Positions 25,415 to 34,239 of a stretch of 64,000 nt of DNA are shown in pieces. Numbering within the stretch: position 1 is the stretch's first letter; every line of letters begins with the position of its first letter. This stretch comes from Eurosta solidaginis. Taxonomy: Eukaryota > Arthropoda > Insecta > Diptera > Tephritidae. The stretch lies in NCBI RefSeq assembly GCF_040869045.1, contig NC_090322.1, positions 187,673,477 to 187,737,476 of the forward strand. The letters are read 5' to 3'. The translations under genes were made by a program, and so were the position numbers. The notes beneath the pieces were generated by a model. That model was given only the letters and a program-made list of their open reading frames with translations, did no database searches and was not told the DNA's origin.

Positions 25415-28400
25415 CGTCGGATCTCAAAACAAGAATAAACACCCAAGCGATATTATTGCCTAAACTGACCCATTTCTTACCCAGCATTAAAGTGTCAAAA
25501 ATAGATTTGCAAGAAATTGCCACATGGCCACTCGCGGACCCTAACTGTTTTACCCCTTCAAGAATCGACATGGTTATAGGTAGCGATCTCACACCCCAAA
25601 TAATACTCCAGGGGCTACAAGCCAACGTAAGTGGTTCCTTGTTAGCCCAAAATACAATATTTGGGTGGATACTCAGTGGGCCTATTAAAGAACAAGTGAA
25701 CGCATTCTCCACCCAAGTTATTGAAAACCCAGACGACACCCTTAGCACATTATTGCAGAAGTTCTGGCAACAGGAAGAAATACCTGACACCCAAGCCCTT
25801 TCGGAAGAGGACCAATTTTGCGAGGAACTCTACCGAGAAACCACTCACCGCCAGGAAGATGGCCGATATGTGGTAAAACTTCCATTTAAAAAGGAATTCC
25901 CCAGTACCCTTGCCCTTGGACACTCGAGAATTGCAGCACAGCAGCAATGCATCAGCGTCGAGCGATCCTTGGAGAAAAGACCAGAATTAAGAGAAAAATA
26001 CTCAGAAGTTTTGGAGGAATACCTCACCATGGGCCACATGGAGGCAACTTCATCACGCGAAGTCATCGAGAACGGAAAGTACTCGTCGTGCTACCTCCCC
26101 CACCACGCTGTCTTAAAACCCGACAGCAAAACAACAAAGGTACGTGTTGTTTTCAACGCGTCTAGAACTACCCACTCTGGCAACTCGTTAAACGATGTGT
26201 TGCACACAGGCCCCATACTCCAAAACGACTTAATGCTCGTCCTACTCAAATGGAGATTTTTTAAGTACGTATTTAACGGCGACATCGAAAAGATGTACCG
26301 CCAAATACTCGTTCATAAAGAAGATCAGAATTTTCAAAGAATTCTCTTCCGAAGATCTCCACAGCTACCGATGGAGGACTTCAAATTAAAGACAGTGACG
26401 TTCGGCGTCAACTGTGCCCCATATCTCGCGATACGGACTCTGCACCAACTCGCAGAAGACACAAAACCCACCCACCCACTCGCCTATGATATATTGCTAC
26501 ACGAAACCTACGTAGACGATATACTTTCGGGCGAACATAGTATACAGTCCGCTCACGACTCTCTACACCAGGTTATCGAAGCGTTGAAATCAGCCGGTTT
26601 TCCACTCAAGAAAATAACGGCAAATCACCCAAAATTATTGGAATCCATCCCAGAATCTGATCTCCTAGATGCAGATTTCCTCAAATTTCACGATGCCAGC
26701 TCAACAAAGACCCTCGGCATAAAATGGAATGCTATAAACGACTCTTTCTCATACTCTTACGACCCTATACCCGCAGAAAACTCGAACACAAAGAGGTAAA
26801 TTTTATCGGCGGTTGCGAAATTGTTTGACCCGGCAGGATGGCTATCGCCAATAATGATACTAGCCAAGACTCTCCTCCAGCAACTCTGGTTAGAAGGAAC
26901 TGACTGGGATGAACAAGTCAAACCCAGCGCTTTCCACAAATGGAACATATTTCGCGAAAATCTCTCCGCGATAAATGAAATTAAAATACCTCGATGGGTT
27001 CAATTTTCACCCAATAAACCCTTTCAGATGCATGGATTCTCAGATGCATCGGAAAAAGCATTCTGCGCTTGTGTGTACCTGCGAGTACAGAATAGCAAGG
27101 ACACGTTTTCTACTCACCTACTCGTGGCAAAGAGCAAAGTGGCTCCCGTGAAAACCGTGAGCCTCCCTCGTCTAGAACTCTGTGGAGCAGTACTACTCAC
27201 AAAATTAATAAAACAAATTCGCTCACACCTAGCTCTGACTCCACATGACCTGTTTCTCTGGTCGGACTCCGCTATCGTACTAGCATGGCTGGAAAAACCC
27301 CCACACACCTGGAAGACCTACGTGGCGAATAGAACCTCACAAATTCTGGAAAACGTGAGTAACGCCCCTTGGAAACACGTACCCAGTGGAGATAATCCAG
27401 CAGATCTTGGTACCCGTGGATGTACACCCAAGGATCTAGCCGAATGCTCCCTTTGGTGGAAGGGGCCAGAGTGGTTGGCCAAATCCCCAACGTCCTGGCC
27501 GAAACCAGTGACACAAACCCCTACTCCACCGGAACAAAAGCGCACCCATGCATTTCATGCTGTAGATGTGCCTGATCTACTTGAACGCTTTTCTTCCTAC
27601 TCAAGAGCTCTACGAGTCGTTGCTTATATGTACCGTTTTATACACAGAGCACAAGGTCTTGATACTTTGAAAACGATCACGCTAATCCAAGAGGAAGTTC
27701 ATCAAGCGAAAGTTCGTTTGATCCTGTTGACGCAACATAAATACTTCTCTGCCGAAATTGCAGATCTACAGTCCAACAAACCACTCCACAAAAAGAGTTC
27801 ATTGTTAACTCTAAACCCTATGCTCGACGAATCAGGCATAATGCGGGTGAATGGTCGGCTCGCAAAAGCCAATCTTAGTTACAACGAGCGTTATCCCATT
27901 ATAATTCCCGATAACTCTCGGTTTTGCTATTTACTCTTAGAATTTAGTCACTCTACCTTGTTGCATGCCGAAAAACAACTGATGATCCGCATGATACAAC
28001 AGGAATACTACATCCCTCGACTCAAACAAAAGGTGAAGAAGTGCATATTCCATTGTAAGATATGCACGATCTACAAACAACAGGCTAAATCCCAAATAAT
28101 GGCCGCACTCCCTCCGGAAAGGTCCACATACTCTCTCCCATTTCACACGACCGGTATCGACTTTGCTGGACCTTTTCTCGTTAAAACATCAATCTTACGG
28201 AAGGCCCCTTACTCAAAGGCATACGTTTGTGTATTCGTATGTTTCTCAACAAAATCAGTCCATCTGGAAGTCTGCTCAGATCTGACGACCGCTGCTTTTA
28301 AAGCAGCATTTGCTCGTTTTGTTAGTCGTCGTGGACTCCCACACAAAATAATGTCAGACAATGGTAAAACCTTTATTGGAGCAAGTCGTGTCATTCAAAA

Positions 28401-29049
28401 GGAGCTTTCTTCTTTTCTCAAGGAAGCCGCAACTGACATAGCTCAAAAATATGCTACTCATGGACTGTCCTGGCAATTCATCCCACCATATGCTCCTCAC
28501 ATGGGCGGATTATGGGAAGCGGCAGTTAAAAGCTTTAAAACCCATTTCCTTAAAGTTGCAGGCAGTCAAAAATTCACATTTGAAGAATTTACTACCCTAC
28601 TCACTCGAATCGAAGCGGTTCTCAACTCTAGACCGCTAGCTCCGATGTCACAAGATCCAAATGATTTACTCGCTCTAACTCCCGGACACTTCCTCCGTGG
28701 CGCTCCGTTACTCTCCCTACCTGAACCCAACTCTGAAAATTTGTCACTCACAAAAAAATGGCAGAAACTGCAAGTCCTACACCATCAGTTTAGTACGCGT
28801 TGGAAAAATGAATATCTCAAAGAATTCCATAAGCGGACCAAATGGAAGACTCAGCAGACAAACGTCAGAGAAGGGGATCTAGTCGTCGTCAAGGATGACC
28901 TTCTTCCGCCCAATGATTGGCGACTTGGACGCATCATTCGACTCCACCCTGGGTCGGACGAAAACGTTCGAGTAGTATATGTCCGGACTCAAGACGGAAT
29001 ATACAAACGCCCCATAGCAAAAGTGTGTGTACTTCCCCTAGCAGAATAA
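25415..29049 (+). pseudogene. pol: BEL/Pao pol (RT, RNase H, integrase), protease lost, one nonsense codon
   Basis: Starts abruptly in the region between the A17 protease and RT (TRINTQAILLPKLTHFLPS, then PLADPN…IGSDL…FGWILSG), so the protease is missing. RT follows, with YVDD at 26509-26520. A TAA at 26797-26799 interrupts the same frame just before the conserved [10 protein letters not shown]; the frame is otherwise continuous to the stop at 29047-29049. RNase H includes [27 protein letters not shown] and NPADLGTRG. Integrase has a His/Cys N-terminal region, then Asp at 28159, Asp at 28357 (MSDNGKTF) and Glu at 28516 (GGLWEAA), so all three catalytic residues are present. The end matches the DUF5641-like tail (W-RLGRI…RPIAK). 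One substitution would explain the break; inactive as it stands. Confidence 0.93.
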
Positions 29050-29139
29050 ACTCTTCAACCTCACCCTATATATCTCTCCAAACCGTGTAAACTCTAGGGA
29101 TTCACATCACAGCCCACTCTCTACACCCATACTCACTTG

Positions 29140-29169
29140 ACCCCCTTTTATTTTGACTTCTCTTTTCAG
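29140..29169 (+). promoter_or_regulatory. Candidate 3' splice site upstream of the 3' ORF
   Basis: A pyrimidine-rich stretch (ccccctttta…gacttctcttttcag) ends in AG at 29168-29169, directly at the point where the zinc-knuckle reading frame becomes recognisable. The donor would lie in the 5' leader, which this copy has lost, so splicing is a hypothesis. Spliced expression of a downstream ORF is known for env genes of errantiviruses. Confidence 0.45.
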
Positions 29170-29653
29170 GCCACAGTATGGAAACTTCAGCACCTGCCGG
29201 CTGTGTTGCCAAAGGCATTCGTTGCGCTACTGCCATGCGTTTATGGCTATGACCCCGGACGAACGCTATGAGTCGGTTCGGGCTCACAAATATTGCATAA
29301 ATTGTTTGGCAACATGCCATGTTACGGGCGCATGCAGCTCCCCTGATAGCTGCCGCCGATGTGGCCTCGCTCACCACACGCTGCTTCACCGTGAGCGGCC
29401 AAAGGAAGAACGCCGGAAACGATTCAACAATAAACCCCAGACTCCAGCCCCGAAAACGAAGACAACAAAAAGGACTGTAATTTTAAAACCAAAGAAGAAA
29501 CGGGCAGACAATAATCCCACTCAGAAGCGCTTGAGGAACTTGTTTTCAGCAGCGGTTAACACTTTGGAGGAGATTCAGAAGTTGCTGCTTCCCTCATCGG
29601 AGCAGGCCGGCCGCCATGTTGAAGACATGAGCCCAAATTTAATTGACCTATAA
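29153..29653 (+). CDS. Gag-like CCHC zinc-knuckle ORF located 3' of pol
   Basis: An open frame of 166 codons with no good ATG near its start; translation probably depends on splicing at 29169 or on an internal Met. It shows a CCHC knuckle of form C-x2-C-x3-H-x4-C at 29195 (CRLCCQRHSLRYC), a canonical C-x2-C-x4-H-x4-C at 29294 (CINCLATCHVTGAC), then C-x2-C and HHTLLH, followed by a strongly basic linker and a short hydrophobic helix-like end. The second BEL element has the same knuckle arrangement at the end of its normal 5' gag, so this looks like a nucleocapsid-type domain in an unusual 3' position. The last 12 codons run into the LTR. It could be a genuine accessory ORF of the family or a displaced gag piece. 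Function unknown; nucleic-acid binding is likely from the motif. Confidence 0.68.
   Translation: MTSLFRPQYGNFSTCRLCCQRHSLRYCHAFMAMTPDERYESVRAHKYCINCLATCHVTGACSSPDSCRRCGLAHHTLLHRERPKEERRKRFNNKPQTPAPKTKTTKRTVILKPKKKRADNNPTQKRLRNLFSAAVNTLEEIQKLLLPSSEQAGRHVEDMSPNLIDL
29603..29616 (+). promoter_or_regulatory. GC-rich pre-LTR box of the BEL composite
   Basis: CAGGCCGGCCGCCA immediately precedes the TGTTG start of the LTR. The second BEL element has a comparable GGCGGCCGGCA before its own TGTTT at 42837. The shared position suggests the plus-strand priming region; this match is also what fixes the true LTR start at 29617. Confidence 0.6.
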
Positions 29654-29723
29654 ATTGTAGTATACAATGATTTCACAAAATTTATTTGTAACATGAAGTA
29701 TTGAAATATTAACTATTTTTAAG

Positions 29724-29860
29724 ATACTTACCTTTTGCTAAAAATACTTACCTAATGAAATATTAACTATTTTTAAGATACTTACGTTTGCTAATATACC
29801 AACCTTTTGCAAAAATACTTACCTAATGAAATACCCTGCAAATGTGTTAAAATACTTACC
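29724..29860 (+). repeat. Five ATACTTAC motifs in the LTR U3
   Basis: ATACTTAC occurs at 29724, 29744, 29778, 29815 and 29852; four of the five continue as ATACTTACC. The motif equals the 5' end of U1 snRNA, so its complement GGTAAGTAT, which is the plus strand inside the inverted LTR, is a near-perfect 5' splice-site consensus. Parts of the surrounding sequence are also tandemly repeated (gaaatattaactatttttaa occurs twice). Confidence 0.85.
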
Positions 29861-30104
29861 TTAATGAACCACCCTCTTAACAAAGAATTTATAAATTTTT
29901 GTGTATTGTAAGTACCGTGCACTCAACTTTGTACATTCCTTTTACATACATACGAACATATAAATAGTTACCGTTTCCTAGCTGCGCAGGAGGCTGAAAA
30001 TTTTACGGCTTAATATGTAAGTTTAGTTCGCTAATTACCGTCGATCGATCCGCCACTATTCGCAGAATATTTAGTGCTTGTGAAAGTTCAGTGAATTTCT
30101 TTAA

Positions 30105-30110
30105 AATAAA
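30105..30110 (+). terminator. LTR polyadenylation signal
   Basis: AATAAA inside the full LTR, about 140 bases after the TATA-like box and about 95 bases before the LTR end. The same signal is at 24950-24955 in the first LTR and inverted in the third. Transcripts of the element are expected to end shortly after it. Confidence 0.6.
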
Positions 30111-30202
30111 GTTGTATTATATTTGGTGAAGGAAGTGCCGTGGTTTTTATTTGGAAGGAAGATTATTGAAGTTCCCTACCCATATACCCTGAATCTTATC
30201 CA

Positions 30203-31939
30203 TGTGGCGCCCGAGCAGGGACCAGAGAAACAGGTCATGTGGAGTCAGAGTTAGGTGTGAGCGAATTCCTTTTATTATTTCTCTTCGCAGCGCATAAATA
30301 TACATATACGTACATACACTTGTACTTCTAAGCGCTAAGACAAGTATTAAAAGGAGTGGGTGGAGTTTCGATCACTTTGGGCGTAGAAGTTTTGTTTGCG
30401 CAAAGCAACAAATTAGATTAGGGTGTTGCAATTTTTAGTATGGATTTTGTGGAGCAAAGGTTTACGAATTTTATTGTGTTATATATAATTGGTTTTTGTG
30501 GGTAATGAGTGCTAGTTTCCGTGTAAGCCAAATTTATATTAGGGGGTATCGAAAAAAAATTTATTTTTTCGAACACAAACAGAATTTTATTCTTTGGGTG
30601 TAATTTTTTCCAAAATTAGTGGGAGGAGTTTATATTAACGTTGAGTAGTGCTTATTTGAGAAGTATGGGTGTTTCGCCGCTGCGGAAAAAGTGCAACGGG
30701 CAACGGTTAATTAGTTTGGGTAGCAACTAACTTTGGTGAAAGAGTAATATTCAGGCGGAAGTAGAATAAATAGGAGAGTATATGTGGGTTATTCTTGGTA
30801 TACGTATTTATGTGTGAGTACCAAGTACAGCTTTTTGGGTTGCCGCTACGGGATTTCCTGGATGAAGTTTACCGCTTGACTTTTAATTTATGCTTTACAC
30901 ATATGTATATGCCCGAACAAGGGGGAACTAAGGTGAGACTGTACCTTTTTGCTTATATAACAAGGTAATGCGGTTTTTTTGATAAAAAACGAACGGTTTA
31001 ATATACCGATCGCGGGGGGAGTATTTTGCTGTACTTGGGTATATTATACGTATTTTACTTTTGTGCAAAAGTGTACTTACTTTGGCATCCTCTGTACTCT
31101 TGTTTGTCACCTGTCTTGCTGCGCTGAGTGTGCTGTGTATGTTGTTGTTGTTGTTGGCGTACCACTTGTGCAGGTATACTGCTCGTGGCTATAATAAACT
31201 CTGCTGCTTCCTTATGCAGATTTGCCTGTGCGCCCTTTTTTGAGCGCTTTTTCTTGTACGTATGTGTGTTTATACGCTGTGTGTCCGTGCCCTAGACGGG
31301 TCACTTTAACTTATTTTTTCCTCTCGAGGAAAATATTTCATAAAGCAAACCTTTTTTGTTCTTTTTCTTTATTCTAAGTTATTTATTTTTTCAATATAGG
31401 TATATGCTTTCTTTACTTTTATTTGCCGCACTTTATTTAAATCCTTTTACGTATATATTTTTGCACTTTTTACTTAATCTTTTATTATCTTTCTTTTTTT
31501 TCACAGCTTTTCTTACTCTTACTTTCAGCGTTTACTTTTTATTTATATGTATCTGTATGTATGTAGCTCTAAGCTTAGCACTTTTACTTAGTTTTTATTT
31601 TTCACTTTTATAGCTTTTGCACTTTTATTTCTTTATATGCGCGCCGCGTACCGGGTAAGTATTTTATATCTTTATTAATTTGTACGTTTATGTTGTTTTC
31701 TTCAAATTTTCTTTAAATTTTCTTTTTACCGGTTAGGGTTATAAGGTAAGTATGCACGTATGTAGGTATGTAAACCACGGGTATGTGTATTTGTATTTAA
31801 ACTTTTTAATTTAATATATGTTTTGCACTTCTTTTTCCACTATGTATTTTTGTAACGAATTTTTTGTTTTTAACTTTTGGATTTATATCCTTTTTTTTCA
31901 CTTTTTTATGTCGCTGGTTCCAATGGCGTCAAAGGACCA
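30203..31939. other. Non-coding spacer between inverted LTRs, origin unknown
   Basis: About 1.7 kb with no credible coding sequence. The left half starts with a tRNA-Lys type primer-binding site and looks like a retrotransposon leader. The right half is strongly T-rich on the plus strand, hence an A-rich leader when read from the inverted LTR. Next to that LTR the minus strand reads TGGTCCTTTGACGCCATTGG, which shares its first eight bases, and a loose match beyond them, with the tRNA-Tyr site at 25048. Two splice-donor-like GGTAAGTAT strings occur near 31660 and 31745 on the plus strand. It may be two leaders joined head to head; I could not assign it to a family. Confidence 0.6.
30205..30223 (+). 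promoter_or_regulatory. Primer-binding site of a different type (tRNA-Lys)
   Basis: TGGCGCCCGAGCAGGGACC follows the LTR after a 2-base TG. Its complement ends CTCGGGCGCCA and matches the 3' end of tRNA-Lys as used by HIV and gypsy-type elements, with about one mismatch. This is not the tRNA-Tyr type that follows the first LTR of the same family, so the junction joins sequences of two element lineages. Confidence 0.7.
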
Positions 31940-32525
31940 TGGATAAGATTCAGGGTATATGGGTAGGGAACTTCAATAATCTTCCTTCCAAATAAAAACC
32001 ACGGCACTTCCTTCACCAAATATAATACAACTTTATTTTAAAGAAATTCACTGAACTTTCACAAGCACTAAATATTCTGCGAATAGTGGCGGATCGATCG
32101 ACGGTAATTAGCGAACTAAACTTACATATTAAGCCGTAAAATTTTCAGCCTCCTGCGCAGCTAGGAAACGGTAACTATTTATATGTTCGTATGTATGTAA
32201 AAGGAATGTACAAAGTTGAGTGCACGGTACTTACAATACACAAAAATTTATAAATTCTTTGTTAAGAGGGTGGTTCATTAAGGTAAGTATTTTAACACAT
32301 TTGCAGGGTATTTCATTAGGTAAGTATTTTTGCAAAAGGTTGGTATATTAGCAAACGTAAGTATCTTAAAAATAGTTAATATTTCATTAGGTAAGTATTT
32401 TTAGCAAAAGGTAAGTATCTTAAAAATAGTTAATATTTCAATACTTCATGTTACAAATAAATTTTGTGAAATCATTGTATACTACAATTTATAGGTCAAT
32501 TAAATTTGGGCTCATGTCTTCAACA
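31940..32525 (-). repeat. Full-length inverted LTR of the BEL composite
   Basis: Reverse complement of 29617-30202 over 586 bases, ending …TCTTCAACA at 32525 and followed by the AGTAG target duplication. Its U3 end is the outer right terminus of the insertion, whereas a normal provirus has a U5 end there. With 29617-30202 it makes a 586-bp inverted repeat around the 1737-bp spacer. Confidence 0.93.
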
Positions 32526-33660
32526 AGTAGAAAGTTCTAGATTTCAGGCAATGGGCACAACGAAAATATTTTGAAACATTTGGCTTTTTCAACAGTAAAT
32601 TTCCATGTGATTTGTTTACATATTTGCACAGTTAATTTGTGCTACTGAATTGAGAAAGGCTGATATTAGACGATAAGTAGAAACTTCAAGCTTTCAAGCA
32701 ATGGGCACACCGAAAATATTTTGAAACACTTGGCTTTTTCAACAGTAAATTTCCATGTGATTTGTTTACATATTTGCACAGTTAATTTGTGCTACTGAAT
32801 TGAGAAAGGCTGATATTAGACAATAAGTAGAAACTTCAAGCTTTCAAGCAATGGGTACAACGAAAATATTTTGAAACACTTGGCTTTTTCAACAGTAAAT
32901 TTCCATGTGATTTGTTTTCATATTTGCACAGTTAATTTATGCTACTGAATTGAGAAAGGCTGATATTAGACAATAAGTAGAAACTTCAAGCTTTCAAGCA
33001 ATGGGCACAACGTAAATATTTTGAAACAATTGGCTTTGTCAAGAGTAAATTTCCATGTGATTTGTTTACATATTTGCACAGTGAATTTGTGCTATTGAAT
33101 TGAAAAAGGTTGATATTTGTACAATAAGTAGAAAGTTCTAGATTTCAGGCAATGGGCACAACGAAAATATTTTGAAACATTTGGCTTTTTCAACAGTAAA
33201 TTTCCATGTGATTTGTTGATATTAGACAATAAGTAGAAACTTCAAGCTTTCAAGCAATGGGCACAGCGAAAATATTTTGAAACACTTGGCTTTTTCAACA
33301 GTAAATTTCCATGTGATTTGTTTACATATTTGCACAATTAATTTGCGCTATTGAATTGAGGAAGGTTGATATTTGTACAATAAGTAGAAACTTCTAGATT
33401 TCAGGCAATGGGCACAACGTAAATATTTTGAAACAATTGGCTTTGTCAAGAGTAAATTTCCATGTGATTAGCTTACATATTTGCACAGTTAATTTGTGCT
33501 ATTGAATTGAGAAAGGTTGATATTTGTACAATAAGTAGAAACTTCTAGATTTCATGCAATGGGCACAACGTAAATATTTTGAAACAATTGGCTTTGTCAA
33601 GAGTAAATTTCCATGTGACTTGTTTACATATTTGCACAGTGAATTTGTGCTATTGAATTG
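32526..33660 (+). repeat. 149-150 bp satellite, segment between the two BEL elements
   Basis: Seven to eight diverged monomers in the same orientation. Many carry cttcaagctttcaagcaatgg or acgtaaat…caattggctttgtcaagag, types otherwise rare (compare 5400, 5580). One unit near 33215 has lost about 60 bases (gatttgttgatattag). AATTG at 33656-33660 is the left target duplication of the next element. No gene. Confidence 0.96.
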
Positions 33661-33841
33661 TGTTTGCGCCTAACTGGCATCTCTATATGTAATCATATCA
33701 AACGTCAATTAGTGGCATTGACAGCACTGACTGTCAGCTGTCAATGGCTACTTCCGATTATTCTTAAAGTAGTTAAACAAAGAAAAACAAGTGGAAGTGT
33801 TTTTTTATAATCGGCTATAATCCTCGCGTAAGTAAACCTTA
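33661..33841 (+). repeat. 5' LTR of the second BEL, left part
   Basis: First 181 bases of the 211-bp LTR, split by the RTE insertion; the remaining 30 bases are 37211-37240. Differences from the 3' LTR: aactgg/aattgg, tcagct/tccgct, tagtta/taatta and ggaagt/ggacgt. The last 13 bases (taagtaaacctta) are the RTE target duplication. Confidence 0.93.
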
Positions 33842-34239
33842 GGGTGGGGCCGTGTGTAGAAGTCCACGAAAGTGGGGAAAGCTTCTGACCGCCATTCACC
33901 TGGGAATGGCCAGAGCGATTCTTTTGCATGCGGTTCAAGCAGCTCACTACTGCCGGTCGCTTGCGGCCAAGTATCCTCTGGTTAGCCGCTAAACACCCGT
34001 TTAGCGGTGAGCTAATGTGAGAAGGCGACAACCTGGCTAGGCCACTCTGACATAATCGGTTTAAGGGCTAGCCGGGGGAGATTTCATCGGCAGCGTCTGT
34101 ACACCTCTAGGTGCGGCTGCAAGCGGGCGTCTGTCTTGGAGCAAGCGGCTCGCTATATAAACGTGCCAAGTAATATTTTCACCCCCGCTGAGCGGGTTGT
34201 GCGCTGGGCTTGGGACCCGCCACGTAAAACCATACTCCA
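33842..34239 (+). other. Structured GC-rich 5' leader of the RTE element
   Basis: About 400 bases from the element start (GGGTGGGGCC) to the ORF ATG, much richer in GC than the surroundings. Hairpins visible by eye: AGAAG/CTTCT (33858-33862 with 33882-33886) enclosing CCAC-GAAA-GTGG (33864-33875); GCCATTC/GAATGGC with a 6-base loop (33891-33910); CCGCTAAA/TTTAGCGG with a 6-base loop (33986-34007). This could be a promoter with a self-cleaving or translation-promoting RNA, as reported for some insect RTE and R2 elements. I could not build a complete ribozyme fold. Confidence 0.55.

Larger units (their letters stand above)
29617..30202 (+). repeat. Full-length LTR of the BEL composite (3' LTR of the plus-strand part)
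   Basis: 586 bases, TGTTGAAGAC…TTATCCA. TATA-like TATAAAT at 29959-29965 and AATAAA at 30105-30110 suggest a U3-R-U5 layout with the start site between them. The U3 part carries a tandem motif described separately. The copy at 31940-32525 is its reverse complement over the whole 586 bases with no difference that I saw. Confidence 0.93.
24501..32525 (+). mobile_element. Rearranged BEL/Pao LTR retrotransposon with an inverted third LTR
   Basis: Order on the plus strand: LTR lacking its first 39 bases; primer-binding site; inverted 349-bp pol fragment; pol; zinc-knuckle ORF; complete LTR; 1737-bp non-coding spacer; complete inverted LTR. Family assignment rests on the pol signature (A17-type linker, RT with YVDD, RNase H, HHCC integrase, DUF5641-like tail) and on the GC-rich box before the LTR. 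The 5' leader, gag and protease are missing. The two plus-strand LTRs differ at one of 547 compared positions, so the element is young. It cannot be autonomous in this form. The single flanking duplication argues that the rearrangement arose before or during integration, though later rearrangement is possible. Confidence 0.88.

Noticed and set aside
25041..25790. 249-residue minus-strand ORF overlapping the BEL pol start
   Set aside because: Its C-terminal half is only the inverted copy of pol (25066-25414); the rest is antisense to the plus-strand pol. Not a separate gene.
24501..30202. Reading 24501-30202 as one normal full provirus
   Set aside because: Its right LTR is not followed by the AGTAG duplication; that lies after the inverted LTR at 32526, so the inserted unit is longer.
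29656..30202. LTR start at TGTAGTATAC (29656)
   Set aside because: The inverted copy extends 39 bases further to TGTTGAAGAC and is followed by the target duplication, and a GC-rich pre-LTR box precedes 29617, so the full LTR starts at 29617.
30928..31613. Several 60-85-residue ORFs in the spacer between inverted LTRs
   Set aside because: Low-complexity, hydrophobic or T-rich translations with no motif; overlapping on both strands; no coding support.
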